This document shows, one piece after another, positions 8,461 through 15,605 of a stretch of DNA of 64,000 nt (its first letter is position 1; the number at the start of each line of letters is the position of its first letter). The stretch comes from CAYLLN01 sp964384375 (GTDB taxonomy: Bacteria > Planctomycetota > Planctomycetia > Pirellulales > Pirellulaceae). Position numbers and translations under genes: made by a program. The notes below the pieces were generated by a model. The model ran no database searches. It saw nothing but the letters and a program-made list of their open reading frames with translations, and was not told the DNA's origin. The stretch lies in contig CAYLLN010000033.1 in NCBI GenBank assembly GCA_964384375.1, positions 1 to 64,000 on the forward strand. Direction: 5' to 3'.

Positions 8461-9362
8461 GAGGCTCCGGCACACTCGAAATGGACTCGTATCGCCTCGC
8501 AGCGTACACGGTCCCCTGTCCTTGCTACATCTGCGGCGGCGGCAACAATTTCGACTCGGAATTGTGCCGCCACTGCCACGCTCCGATGGCGTTGGCCCAT
8601 CAGGCGAACACGCAGAAGATCCATCCGCGAATGATTGCGGCGATCGGCCCGTCCGGCGCGGGAAAAACCGTGTATCTGGGCGTCCTCACCGACATGCTCT
8701 CTCGGCAGGTCGATGACTTGCAGATGCTCGCTCGCGGCGCGTTTTCGATCAAGCTGCAGCAGCACGCGATGGCGGCTCTATCGCGCTGCGAATTCCCGCA
8801 CAAAACGCCAAACGAACCCGACCGCTGGCACTGGGTCCATTGCCAGGTGCTTCGCAAAAAGAGCAAGCCGGCCGAGCTTATCATGCCGGACCTCGCGGGC
8901 GAATCGCTGCTGGAAGAGGTCGATCATCCGAACACCTTCCCGGTCATTCGCTCGTTCCTGGGCAAATGCTCGGGCGTGCAAGTGCTCATCGACGCGCCGA
9001 GTGCCGAAAGCGGACAGAGCGACGAAGACTTTCACACGATGAAGCTCATCAGCTATCTCTGCGAGCTGCCCGGCGACAAAAAGAACAGTTGGCAGAACCG
9101 GCCGGTCTCGCTGGTCTTCACCAAGGGAGACCAATGCGAAAACTGCTTTGAAGACCCGGTGGCTTTCGCTCGCCGCCACACACCCGGCCTGTACCAGCAG
9201 TGCCGCGAACGACTGAAGCGGCACAAGTTCTTCGCCGTTGGCGTGGCGGGCGCGGTGGGCTTCCGCAATGAGCCGCATGGCCGCGTCCACGTGCCGCTGC
9301 GGGTCGAGCCCCGCGGCATCGTCGATCCGTTCAAGTGGCTGCTGGAGGAACTGGAGAAGTAG
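8457..9362 (+). CDS. Zinc-ribbon P-loop GTPase, DO-GTPase-like
   Basis: A 301-residue protein. The N-terminus has a two-pair zinc ribbon (CPCYICGGG and CRHCHAP). A P-loop follows, AIGPSGAGKTVYLGVL (near residue 65), a Walker B-like IMPDLAGESLLEEV, and a G4-like FTKGD. This matches the double-GTPase group of TRAFAC GTPases known from NTP-dependent conflict systems, though only one G domain is present. The ATG start overlaps the upstream stop (ATGA). A GAP1-N2-like gene follows after a repeat. Ribbon cysteines may bind nucleic acid or proteins. GTP specificity is inferred from the TKxD motif. Confidence 0.78.
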   Translation: MRGSGTLEMDSYRLAAYTVPCPCYICGGGNNFDSELCRHCHAPMALAHQANTQKIHPRMIAAIGPSGAGKTVYLGVLTDMLSRQVDDLQMLARGAFSIKLQQHAMAALSRCEFPHKTPNEPDRWHWVHCQVLRKKSKPAELIMPDLAGESLLEEVDHPNTFPVIRSFLGKCSGVQVLIDAPSAESGQSDEDFHTMKLISYLCELPGDKKNSWQNRPVSLVFTKGDQCENCFEDPVAFARRHTPGLYQQCRERLKRHKFFAVGVAGAVGFRNEPHGRVHVPLRVEPRGIVDPFKWLLEELEK

Positions 9363-9386
9363 ATCCCGCCGGCCCGGCGGGACTGG
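9362..9386. repeat. Isolated REP-like palindrome
   Basis: AGATCCCGCC and GGCGGGACT arms flank GGCCC. This is a drifted relative of the REP arms around the RAYT gene near 54-56 kb (AGATCCCGCC/GGCGGGATCT). It begins at the stop codon of the GTPase gene. Confidence 0.5.
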
Positions 9387-9393
9387 AAAGTCG

Positions 9394-9464
9394 GTAGGGT
9401 GTATGAGCGCAGTGAAATACACCCTGGTTTGGATGGTGCATTTCGCAGTGCTCATGCACCCTAC
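9394..9464. repeat. Inverted repeat element, family B (71 bp)
   Basis: Two 30-base arms, starting GTAGGGTGTATGAGCG on the left and ending CTCATGCACCCTAC on the right, pair with five mismatches around an 11-base loop (9424-9434). It lies between the GTPase and GAP1-like genes. A copy of one arm is embedded in lutC at 2591-2616. The size and folded form suggest a small non-autonomous palindromic element. Confidence 0.75.
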
Positions 9465-9491
9465 GCTCTGCCCCCTGATCCCCGCCGGGTT

Positions 9492-10259
9492 ATGCGACTG
9501 GAACAAGCAATTTTCACGTCGGTCCGCAGCGAGCGGCTGGATGGCTATCAGCTCGCTGCGCGCTCATCCGGCGTGACCGAGGAACTGGCCAAGGAGCTGA
9601 CCGGCTGGGGACCGGCGCACGACTCGATGTGGGTCAATGAGCCGGGGGCGACGAGCGTCAATTGCCACGGCCTGTCCGACAGCCGCGTTTGCATCTCGCT
9701 CACGACGCTTTCCGGGGCCGAGTACAGCGGCCGCGGCGGCGGGCGAGTCTATACGCAGATGCTCGTGCTGCCGCGCGAGGGGCTCGCCAAGTTTGCCGGC
9801 GATCCGTTCCTCGTGCTCCGGGCGCTGGCCGCGTCGGGACGTATGTTCGTTTATGACCAGGTTCCCAAGGATCTGCCGACGATTCCGCTCATCGGTCGCG
9901 CCTCGGGCCAACAGCCCGACTTCGTCGCCGATGTCGTAAACAAAGCCGGTGCGGAAACGATCGCCGAACTAACCGAAGCCGTCACCGGTTCGCAGGCGGT
10001 GAACGTGATCACCGATCTTTCCGTCGAGCGGCTCTTTCAGGCGTTGCTCTATCATCTGGAGCCCTCCGAACGGCTCGACCTGTCGTTCACAACCGGCCTC
10101 AAGCCCTCCAGCCGGCGGCCGTTCAAGCTCTCGATCGTCCCCGACGATCCATCGCTCGTTCGCCAATCCCAGCGGATGCACCAGGGACGCGTGATCGAGG
10201 TTCTCACCTGCGATCCGCACAGCACGAACCGCCAGCGGCTTACCGCGGTTCGTCGGTAG
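9492..10259 (+). CDS. GAP1-N2-like GTPase-associated protein
   Basis: A 255-residue protein opening MRLEQAIFTSVRSERLDGYQ and continuing QLAARSSGVTEELAKEL, the pattern of the GAP1 N-terminal type 2 domain (GTPase-associated protein 1), which travels with DO-GTPases in conflict systems. The remaining part (SVERLFQALLYHLEPSERLDLSF) resembles the start of a GAP1 middle region, but the usual long C-terminal part is missing. Start at ATG 9492. It lies 129 bases after the GTPase, separated by two repeats, and its last 20 bases overlap the convergent Lgt-like gene. A role in regulating or sensing the GTPase is inferred from known associations. Confidence 0.7.
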   Translation: MRLEQAIFTSVRSERLDGYQLAARSSGVTEELAKELTGWGPAHDSMWVNEPGATSVNCHGLSDSRVCISLTTLSGAEYSGRGGGRVYTQMLVLPREGLAKFAGDPFLVLRALAASGRMFVYDQVPKDLPTIPLIGRASGQQPDFVADVVNKAGAETIAELTEAVTGSQAVNVITDLSVERLFQALLYHLEPSERLDLSFTTGLKPSSRRPFKLSIVPDDPSLVRQSQRMHQGRVIEVLTCDPHSTNRQRLTAVRR

Positions 10260-11001
10260 GTTTCGCCGATCCGGCGTGACTGGGCTCAAATGCCAGCTGC
10301 GGCTGTTGCAGGCGTTGGCTGTCGAGAATCCAGAGCCCGATGAACACGGGAGCAAGCGCGAGTGCGGCCCATTGATAGCCCGTTAGCCCTAGCCACAATC
10401 GCGGTTCGGGGCGAATGAACTCGGTCAGGAAGCGATAGCCGAGATACGAGAGGATGTAGAGCTTAACGAGCTGACCGCGGAAGAGCCCTTTCTGCTGGAG
10501 CGCGAACAGGATTCCCGTCATCGCCAGGTGAAACGCCGCTTCATAGAGCTGTGTCGGATGCCGAACCAGCTTACCTTCGGGCGAATCGAACCGCACACCC
10601 CAAGGCAAACTTGTTGGTGCCCCATAGCAGCAGCCGCCAACAAAGCACGCCAGTCGGCCAATGGCAACTGCCACGGCGACAGGGACCGCAAACGTATCGC
10701 CCGTCTTGATCCGAATATCGAGCGTCCATTTGGCGACCTCGACGCCGAAGTAGCCGCCAACGATGCCGAACATGATCGTCTTGCCGTCGGCGAGCCACGT
10801 CGCGCCGCTGGCCAAGCCATCCCAGTCGGCCAGGGCAAACGGCAGCTTGGCCCCGATCATCGCCCCGCAAAAGCCGCCGATTCCCAGACCCAGCTTTTGC
10901 CACCACAAGAGCGGCAGTTTCGCCTGCCACCGGCGCAGCAGCACGCTCAGCACCGTCAGTGCCGCCAGCATCACCAGGGCGTAGCGGAGATCATGGTTCA
11001 C
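10240..11001 (-). CDS. Divergent Lgt-family diacylglyceryl transferase homologue
   Basis: A 253-residue polytopic membrane protein of the Lgt family, whose typical members move diacylglyceryl from phosphatidylglycerol to lipoprotein cysteines. Recognisable segments are AIGRLACFVGGCCYGAPTS, HPTQLYEA and EFIRPEPR. It is divergent: the SFHGGL histidine motif reads IMFGIVGGYFG, and the GNF-NxE region is replaced by CFVGGCCYG. It may therefore act on another lipid or acceptor. The GTG start overlaps the preceding stop by one base. It is the last gene of a four-gene operon with a radical SAM enzyme, pointing to lipid chemistry. Confidence 0.8.
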   Translation of the reverse strand: MNHDLRYALVMLAALTVLSVLLRRWQAKLPLLWWQKLGLGIGGFCGAMIGAKLPFALADWDGLASGATWLADGKTIMFGIVGGYFGVEVAKWTLDIRIKTGDTFAVPVAVAVAIGRLACFVGGCCYGAPTSLPWGVRFDSPEGKLVRHPTQLYEAAFHLAMTGILFALQQKGLFRGQLVKLYILSYLGYRFLTEFIRPEPRLWLGLTGYQWAALALAPVFIGLWILDSQRLQQPQLAFEPSHAGSAKPTDEPR

Positions 11002-11534
11002 TAGCTCCCTCCACCTAGTGCCTCAAAGCACTGCTGGATGAGAGCGATGAACATCGCAAAGATGACGAGTACGAGAACAGCGAGCGTCACAACTACGACG
11101 ATGACGGTCGTCAGAACCGTGCCCGCCAGTGTCGTCGTTGCGACGGCCGCGGTTTTCCCCGGCGTCCACGGCTGGCCACGAGTACGAGCAGCCGTCGAAC
11201 CGATGAGCACGACGAGCAACGTGGGAAGGACGATGACAGCGTAAATCGTCGCGACGATCCAATCCTGCGACACCGCTACGCCAAAGCCAAGTACCGCGAC
11301 GACGACCACGGCGAGCCAGGTGAGCAGTCGCTGCTGTGCGGGCGACATGCCGACAACCTCGGCGGCGATGATCTCGTCCTGATCCTTGATTTCCAGGATT
11401 TCCTTGGCAGGTGCGACGAGTGCCGGAAGTTCGCTGCCGCAGAGCCAGCAGAACCGCCCTTGCGGATGGCGACTGGCTCCACATGCCGAGCAAGTGGCAA
11501 AAGGAGAATCGGGTTGAGGTGGTTGGTTGGACAC
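11001..11534 (-). CDS. Zinc-ribbon membrane protein
   Basis: A 177-residue protein starting at GTG 11534, two bases after the radical SAM stop. The N-terminal ribbon (CSACGA and CWLCGSE, residues 15-35) is followed by an acidic linker, and then three or four hydrophobic segments (LLTWLAVVVVAVLGFGVAV, ATIYAVIVLPTLLVVLIG, TVLTTVIVVVVTLAVLVLV). No homologue recognised. It overlaps the Lgt-like start by one base, so it belongs to that operon. It may anchor or regulate the neighbouring enzymes at the membrane; this is inference. Confidence 0.65.
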   Translation of the reverse strand: MSNQPPQPDSPFATCSACGASRHPQGRFCWLCGSELPALVAPAKEILEIKDQDEIIAAEVVGMSPAQQRLLTWLAVVVVAVLGFGVAVSQDWIVATIYAVIVLPTLLVVLIGSTAARTRGQPWTPGKTAAVATTTLAGTVLTTVIVVVVTLAVLVLVIFAMFIALIQQCFEALGGGS

Positions 11535-11536
11535 GG

Positions 11537-13063
11537 CTAGTCGGTAGCAGCGGCCAGGGCAGCGTCGGCAAGGGAACCGGCCACTCGCACGAGTTCCGGC
11601 AGCGGCACGTGCCCGTCGCGATAGAGCACGTTGTATGCACAAAACGGAATCACGTGTCCGCTGGGGAGCACATGGTGCGTGCAGCACTTCATCACACGGC
11701 GAACGTCGAAGTTGTACGCATCGAGAAAGCTTGTGATCGTGATACGGAAGAGATTTTCGGCGCCAAGCTGTTGATTGAGCACGCGGGAGAAGAAGTCGTC
11801 GGAGGCAGATGAAGGGGAGAGTGGGGGAGGGGGAGAGTGGGAGACGAGCAAGGGCAAAGCATTGCCGTTGGCACCCTCGCCCTCTCTTCCCATCTCCCCC
11901 TCTCGCTCTGGTCCACACTTCCCCCCACAACACGCCTGCCTTCCCAGGTACGACATGATCAAATCCCGCGACTTGGCCCGCGTGAAACTGATGCCATTCG
12001 CGAGCAAATCGAGATTGGCCCGCGCGTCAATAAACCGCGTCACCGGAATCGCCGAGCTGCCCTGACGATACGCGATGGCGATCTGATGGCAGTTGGGATG
12101 CGCACACGGCAGCGGCAAGAAGTCGTCTTCGCGAAAGAGGCTTTTGGTCTGTTTTGCAACACCGCGAATCACGTCGGGAAACGTGATCCGCCGCTCCAAC
12201 GTTTCTGGCAGCACGTGCCGACCGGAATACGTCGCCGGCTGGAAACTGATCCCCGTGATCCACGGCCGAGCCAGGCCAAACTCCACGAGCGGTCCCATTT
12301 GCTCGTCGTTCACACCACCTTGCAGCGTGCAGACGAGCGTCACATGGACGCCCGCCTTGCCGAGTGCTTCCAGCGCCGCAAGTTTGGATTCCAACAGCGG
12401 CTCGCCACGGAGCTTTACAAACACGTCGTCAGTCAGGCCGTCGAACTGGAAGTAGATTTCCAGTCGATCCTTGTGCCAGGCGGCAAGTTCCACGAGCGCC
12501 GGATCGCGCGCGAAACGGATGCCGTTCGTATTGATCATTACATAGTCGATCTCGCGCGAAAGAGCATAATCCAGAATCTCGCGAAACTGCGGGTGGATCG
12601 TCGGCTCGCCTCCTGAAAGCTGGCACACTTCAGCTCGCCCCTCCACCTCGACCAGCCGGTCGATCTGCCGCTGGCAATCCGCGAGCGAAAGGTGCCTTCC
12701 GCCGGGTGAACTGCCGGCATAGCACATCGGGCAGGTCAGATTGCACGACGAGGTGATCTCCAGCACGCCGACGCACGTGTGTTGCTCGTGCTCCGTACAC
12801 AGGCCGCAATCGAGCGGGCAACCCTTGTCGGGCTCGGTGCCGAACACCGCTGGCATCTTCGCGGGGAGGGCGAACGCCATCTGGTCGTACTGGGCTGCGT
12901 CGGTGCAGATGAAGTCGTCGCGCGTCCCGTGCTCCGGGCAGGTCTTGCGGAAATAGACGCGGCCGGCGCGATTGATGATTTTGGCCGGCACCACCGCCAG
13001 GCACTCCGGACAAAGGCTCTGCGTCGTGCCGAGAAACGTGTAGTCGCGATGCAACGTCGTCAC
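11537..13063 (-). CDS. Radical SAM enzyme of the Tes/MJ0619 family
   Basis: A 508-residue protein from GTG 13063, chosen because GGAAGG lies upstream and the previous stop is one base away. It has an N-terminal CPEC/CPEHG cysteine region, a second cluster (GCPLDCGLC, residues 82-89), the radical SAM CxxxCxxC (C107, C111, C114), QLSGGEP, and C-terminal QACCGGKCG and MKCCTHHV cysteines. This layout belongs to the family of archaeal tetraether synthase (Tes, MJ0619), whose members join lipid chains or methylate pterins. In bacteria, homologues make membrane-spanning lipids. Residues about 384-417 are a low-complexity insertion of repeat origin. The operon with an Lgt-like gene favours a lipid role; methanopterin methylation is an alternative. 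Confidence 0.8.
   Translation of the reverse strand: MTTLHRDYTFLGTTQSLCPECLAVVPAKIINRAGRVYFRKTCPEHGTRDDFICTDAAQYDQMAFALPAKMPAVFGTEPDKGCPLDCGLCTEHEQHTCVGVLEITSSCNLTCPMCYAGSSPGGRHLSLADCQRQIDRLVEVEGRAEVCQLSGGEPTIHPQFREILDYALSREIDYVMINTNGIRFARDPALVELAAWHKDRLEIYFQFDGLTDDVFVKLRGEPLLESKLAALEALGKAGVHVTLVCTLQGGVNDEQMGPLVEFGLARPWITGISFQPATYSGRHVLPETLERRITFPDVIRGVAKQTKSLFREDDFLPLPCAHPNCHQIAIAYRQGSSAIPVTRFIDARANLDLLANGISFTRAKSRDLIMSYLGRQACCGGKCGPEREGEMGREGEGANGNALPLLVSHSPPPPLSPSSASDDFFSRVLNQQLGAENLFRITITSFLDAYNFDVRRVMKCCTHHVLPSGHVIPFCAYNVLYRDGHVPLPELVRVAGSLADAALAAATD
11811..11912. repeat. In-frame palindromic insertion in the radical SAM gene
   Basis: A G-rich half (GGGGAGAGTGGGGGAGGGG) and a C-rich half (CTCTTCCCATCTCCCCCTCTC) form a long imperfect inverted repeat around a GCAAAGCATTGC loop. 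It is read in frame as EREGEMGREGEGANGN and a proline/serine-rich run. Length is a multiple of three in effect, because the frame continues into conserved sequence (DDFFSRVLNQQLG). Confidence 0.65.
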
Positions 13064-13064
13064 G

Positions 13065-13712
13065 CTAGGCCGCCTTCCGTTGTATTGCTGCCAGTCGCTC
13101 GGCATACTCGGCAGCCAGTCCCTTCACCCGCCGCACCACCTGACCGACGACAACGCCGGTAAGTGCGAGACTCACAAGCGTCACGAGCTGCTCGACGGGA
13201 GCGACTGCGTGTTTGTTATCAAACCACCGGCTATCGCGACCATCGGCGATCCCCACGAGCAGCCAGTAGCAAAGCATCGACCCGATCGTGCTGAACCAGA
13301 CGAGTCCGAGGCTGAATCGAAGGCCGGAGATCACAACGATCACGAAAAACGCGAGTACTAGCGGGCTGTGCGGCCCGGCAGCCAGCGCGGCGAGGCTCGT
13401 CAAGAGCGCCAAATCGCACGCCGCCACGACATATTTGAGCGCCGCAGGAAACACTTGCCGTCGCAGACAGAGCATCACGGCGAGTGCGACCATCGTCCAC
13501 GCGACCGCGATGGCCGTCGCCCGCTGATGAAACAGCACGTCCACGGCGCTCCGGGCCGAAAAGGCATAGAAGTGGACAAGCTGCACGGTGTACAGGGCGC
13601 CGATCGCCACGATTCGCAGCAGGTTTGCCCGGCTTTCCCCTTCGTACTCCTGCCAGCGGCCGACGATATACCACTGCCGCTCGGCAGGCGTAACGGATGC
13701 AATTGCAGTCAC
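13065..13712 (-). CDS. Polytopic membrane protein, first gene of the operon
   Basis: A 215-residue protein with four to six hydrophobic segments (LLRIVAIGALYTVQLVHFYAF, ATAIAVAWTMVALAVMLC, ALLTSLAALAAG, LVLAFFVIVVISGLRF, TLVSLALTGVVVGQVV) and a C-terminal basic coil (KGLAAEYAERLAAIQRKAA). The GTG at 13712 is chosen because AGGGAG lies seven bases upstream; an in-frame TTG at 13733 is possible. It resembles the membrane-input half of sensor proteins (such as adenylate cyclases or kinases) without the output domain. It ends one base before the radical SAM start. Function unknown. Confidence 0.65.
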   Translation of the reverse strand: MTAIASVTPAERQWYIVGRWQEYEGESRANLLRIVAIGALYTVQLVHFYAFSARSAVDVLFHQRATAIAVAWTMVALAVMLCLRRQVFPAALKYVVAACDLALLTSLAALAAGPHSPLVLAFFVIVVISGLRFSLGLVWFSTIGSMLCYWLLVGIADGRDSRWFDNKHAVAPVEQLVTLVSLALTGVVVGQVVRRVKGLAAEYAERLAAIQRKAA

Positions 13713-13818
13713 GATGTGGCTCCCTGCGAACAACCAGGCACCAGCGACGCTTGTCGCAGCCGCCGATTGTAGCCGTGATTCCTCGTGCCTGCGAACCTGG
13801 AAGCCAGGCCCCTCGTCC

Positions 13819-13847
13819 TTGCCGAAGTCGGCTTGCGCGCGTTACAA
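13819..13847 (+). promoter_or_regulatory. Possible sigma-70 promoter for tRNA-Ser
   Basis: TTGCCG (13819-13824) and TTACAA (13842-13847) are separated by 17 bases and lie about 37 bases before the tRNA. Sequence match only. Confidence 0.35.
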
Positions 13848-13884
13848 AGGGCATCGGCTTGCGGTGCAACGCACGGCGAGCTTC

Positions 13885-13968
13885 GGAGGGTAAGCGAATG
13901 GCTAGCGGTCACACTGGAAATGTGATGCCCCGCAAGGGGTTGCGAGTTCGAATCTCGTGCCCTCCGCT
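13885..13968 (+). tRNA. tRNA-Ser (GGA)
   Basis: A seven-pair acceptor stem (GGAGGGT with GCCCTCC, last pair T-G) is followed by G166-like discriminator G at 13966. The anticodon stem is TCACA/TGTGA with loop CTGGAAA, giving anticodon GGA (13916-13918). A long variable arm CCCC-GCAA-GGGG is typical of serine tRNA. The T arm has GAGTTCGAATCTC. CCA is not encoded (CT follows the discriminator). Position 8 appears to be A rather than the usual T. Confidence 0.85.
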
Positions 13969-14516
13969 GTTCTAAGCTTTTGGAATCTCGCAGCGATCGT
14001 CCGCAATCTTGTCGCGTGTCGCCACTCCAAGCGACGCATCTTTTCGCACCGCCTTCGTCGCTTCGTCCTGCCCGGGACCTGTGCGGCAATTCAGTGGAGC
14101 AACAGGCGTTTCCATTGCCCCTCCATCTCCAGGGTCAGGGTAATTGACCGAGATTTTCGCTGTTTTTCTGCCCTAGTTGACTAGCGCGACAGATGGTCGC
14201 GGGGCCTTCCGTGGACTGAGATTGTCACTACCATGTTGGTCGCCCGGGTGCGTTGGGGACCTAATCTCCTCCGCAACGAAGCTCAGCCCGATTGCCTGGT
14301 CCAACGACACGCAATCGTCCCACCGCTGAGCACTGGGCAACGTTCGGCACGCACCGTCCCACCTTCGCGTGCTGCATTTCAGTTTTCGCATCCGAGCCGG
14401 TCTAGTGCCTCGCGCGTGCGATCTCACTCACCCATCGAAGCAAGGAGCGAGTCATGTAGCCACTTCAACCTCACTGGCTAAAGGGACATGTATTTTCAGT
14501 TAATGGAGTCGATCGA
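13969..14516. other. Intergenic region, no gene seen
   Basis: No frame in either strand has recognisable protein features. There is a Shine-Dalgarno (TGGAG) about eight bases before the ATG at 14517. I see no clear terminator after the tRNA and no repeat match to the other families. Confidence 0.5.
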
Positions 14517-14870
14517 ATGAAACGGATTGTTTTGTTAGTTTGCGGATTGTTGCTCGTCGCTCTGGCCTCGAACACGGCAGAAGCCCGGCTCAGGCGTTCA
14601 CGCGGCGGATACACCACCACCTCGTCCGTGCAAGCCGCACCGGCGGGGCACAGCACAAGCACCGCACAAGGGGTCGCGAACATCATGGCCGCCTGCGGCC
14701 GAGTCGGACACTGGGGCGGCAACCGGGGCTACGAAGGGTGCGGTTGCGGCACGTCCCAAGCAGCGGCTTATAGCGTCTGCTGCTATGCCAACAGCGGAAT
14801 GGCGACGGTTGACGTCGGATACGCGAAGGGCGCCAATGGGATGTGGTACTGCTGCCGCCGCTATCGGTAG
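14517..14870 (+). CDS. Small secreted cysteine-rich protein
   Basis: A 117-residue protein with a clear signal peptide (MKRIVLLVCGLLLVALASNTAEA, cleavage near residue 23). The mature part is Ser/Thr/Gly-rich and then carries cysteines in ACGRVGHWGG, GCGCGTS, SVCCYA and WYCCRRYR, which could form disulfides or bind metal. No homologue recognised beyond similar short planctomycete secreted proteins. It stands alone, with a hairpin terminator 45 bases downstream, so it is probably monocistronic. Function unknown. Confidence 0.65.
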   Translation: MKRIVLLVCGLLLVALASNTAEARLRRSRGGYTTTSSVQAAPAGHSTSTAQGVANIMAACGRVGHWGGNRGYEGCGCGTSQAAAYSVCCYANSGMATVDVGYAKGANGMWYCCRRYR

Positions 14871-14914
14871 CCGCTTTCAGGGAAGAACAAGTAGAACGGA
14901 TTCACAGCTCAAGT

Positions 14915-14943
14915 CCCCGCATGGATTGCGGGGCACTCTTTTC
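14915..14943 (+). terminator. Intrinsic terminator
   Basis: Stem CCCCGCA/TGCGGGG with loop TGGAT is followed by CACTCTTTT, 45 bases after the small secreted protein. Confidence 0.55.
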
Positions 14944-15151
14944 GCGTTCTTCGAGCAGCCTCGCAGGAAAGCCTGAGGCGCGCTTGGTGCTTTTCACTGC
15001 TATCCCATTGCTGCATCGCGATGGGAGACTCGGGCCGGCCTGAGTCATCGCCAGCAGCTGTTTGGCCTAGTCGATTGGCCCACCGAGCGTGCTCAGGATC
15101 ATACGCTGCGGCTGACGGCACACACGCACCAGGCTCGACCTTTGTAACATC

Positions 15152-15169
15152 CTGCTAATTCTTTAGCAT
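15152..15169. promoter_or_regulatory. BlaI-type operator 1
   Basis: CTGCTAA-N4-TTAGCAT, an imperfect copy of the operator at 15194. The two centres are 42 bp apart, four helical turns, fitting cooperative binding of repressor dimers. Confidence 0.65.
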
Positions 15170-15176
15170 CGCGCTC

Positions 15177-15203
15177 TTGACTGCGATTTCGTGCTGCTAA
15201 TAT
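15177..15203 (+). promoter_or_regulatory. Promoter of the BlaI/M56 operon
   Basis: TTGACT (15177-15182) and TAATAT (15198-15203) with a 15-base spacer. Operator 2 overlaps the -10 box, so repressor would block the polymerase. Expected transcription start is almost at the ATG (15214), and no Shine-Dalgarno is visible, suggesting a leaderless mRNA. Confidence 0.5.
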
Positions 15204-15211
15204 TTTAGCAG
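15194..15211. promoter_or_regulatory. BlaI-type operator 2
   Basis: Perfect dyad CTGCTAA-N4-TTAGCAG ending three bases before the repressor ATG and overlapping the -10 box. It indicates autoregulation. Confidence 0.75.
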
Positions 15212-15213
15212 TT

Positions 15214-15603
15214 ATGAGCAAGCCTTCTTCGCATGCCTTGAGCCGCCGCGAGCGGCAAATCATGGACATCGTATATGCCCGCGGCGAGGCTTCGGCCGCC
15301 ACCGTGCATGCCGAGTTGCCCGATCCGCCGAGCTATTCCGCGGTGCGGGCGCTGCTCGCGATTCTTCTGGAAAAGGGGCATCTGAAGCATCGGCGCGAAG
15401 CGGGTCGCTATATCTACGCGCCGACGCGGCGGCGGGCGCTAGTCGGGCGGTCCGCTCTCCGCAGGGTGCTCGATACGTTTTTCGAAGGCTCGCTGGAAAA
15501 AGGGGTCGCCGCGCTGCTTGCCGGTTCGGATGCGAATCTGTCGGAAGAGGAACTTCGTCGTATTGGAAAGCTCATTGAAGAAGCCCGAATGGAAGGTCGC
15601 TAA
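15214..15603 (+). CDS. BlaI/MecI/CopY-family transcriptional repressor
   Basis: A 129-residue winged-helix repressor. The N-terminal HTH (LSRRERQIMDIVYARGEASA and SYSAVRALLAILLEKGHLKH) and the wing (RRREAGRYIYAPT-type) are typical, followed by a C-terminal dimerisation region with the segment FFEGSLEKGVAALLAG. It probably binds the two dyads upstream and represses itself and the M56 gene, which starts two bases after its stop. In this family the partner peptidase or its signal leads to cleavage of the repressor. The inducing signal here is unknown. Confidence 0.92.
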   Translation: MSKPSSHALSRRERQIMDIVYARGEASAATVHAELPDPPSYSAVRALLAILLEKGHLKHRREAGRYIYAPTRRRALVGRSALRRVLDTFFEGSLEKGVAALLAGSDANLSEEELRRIGKLIEEARMEGR

Positions 15604-15605
15604 CT

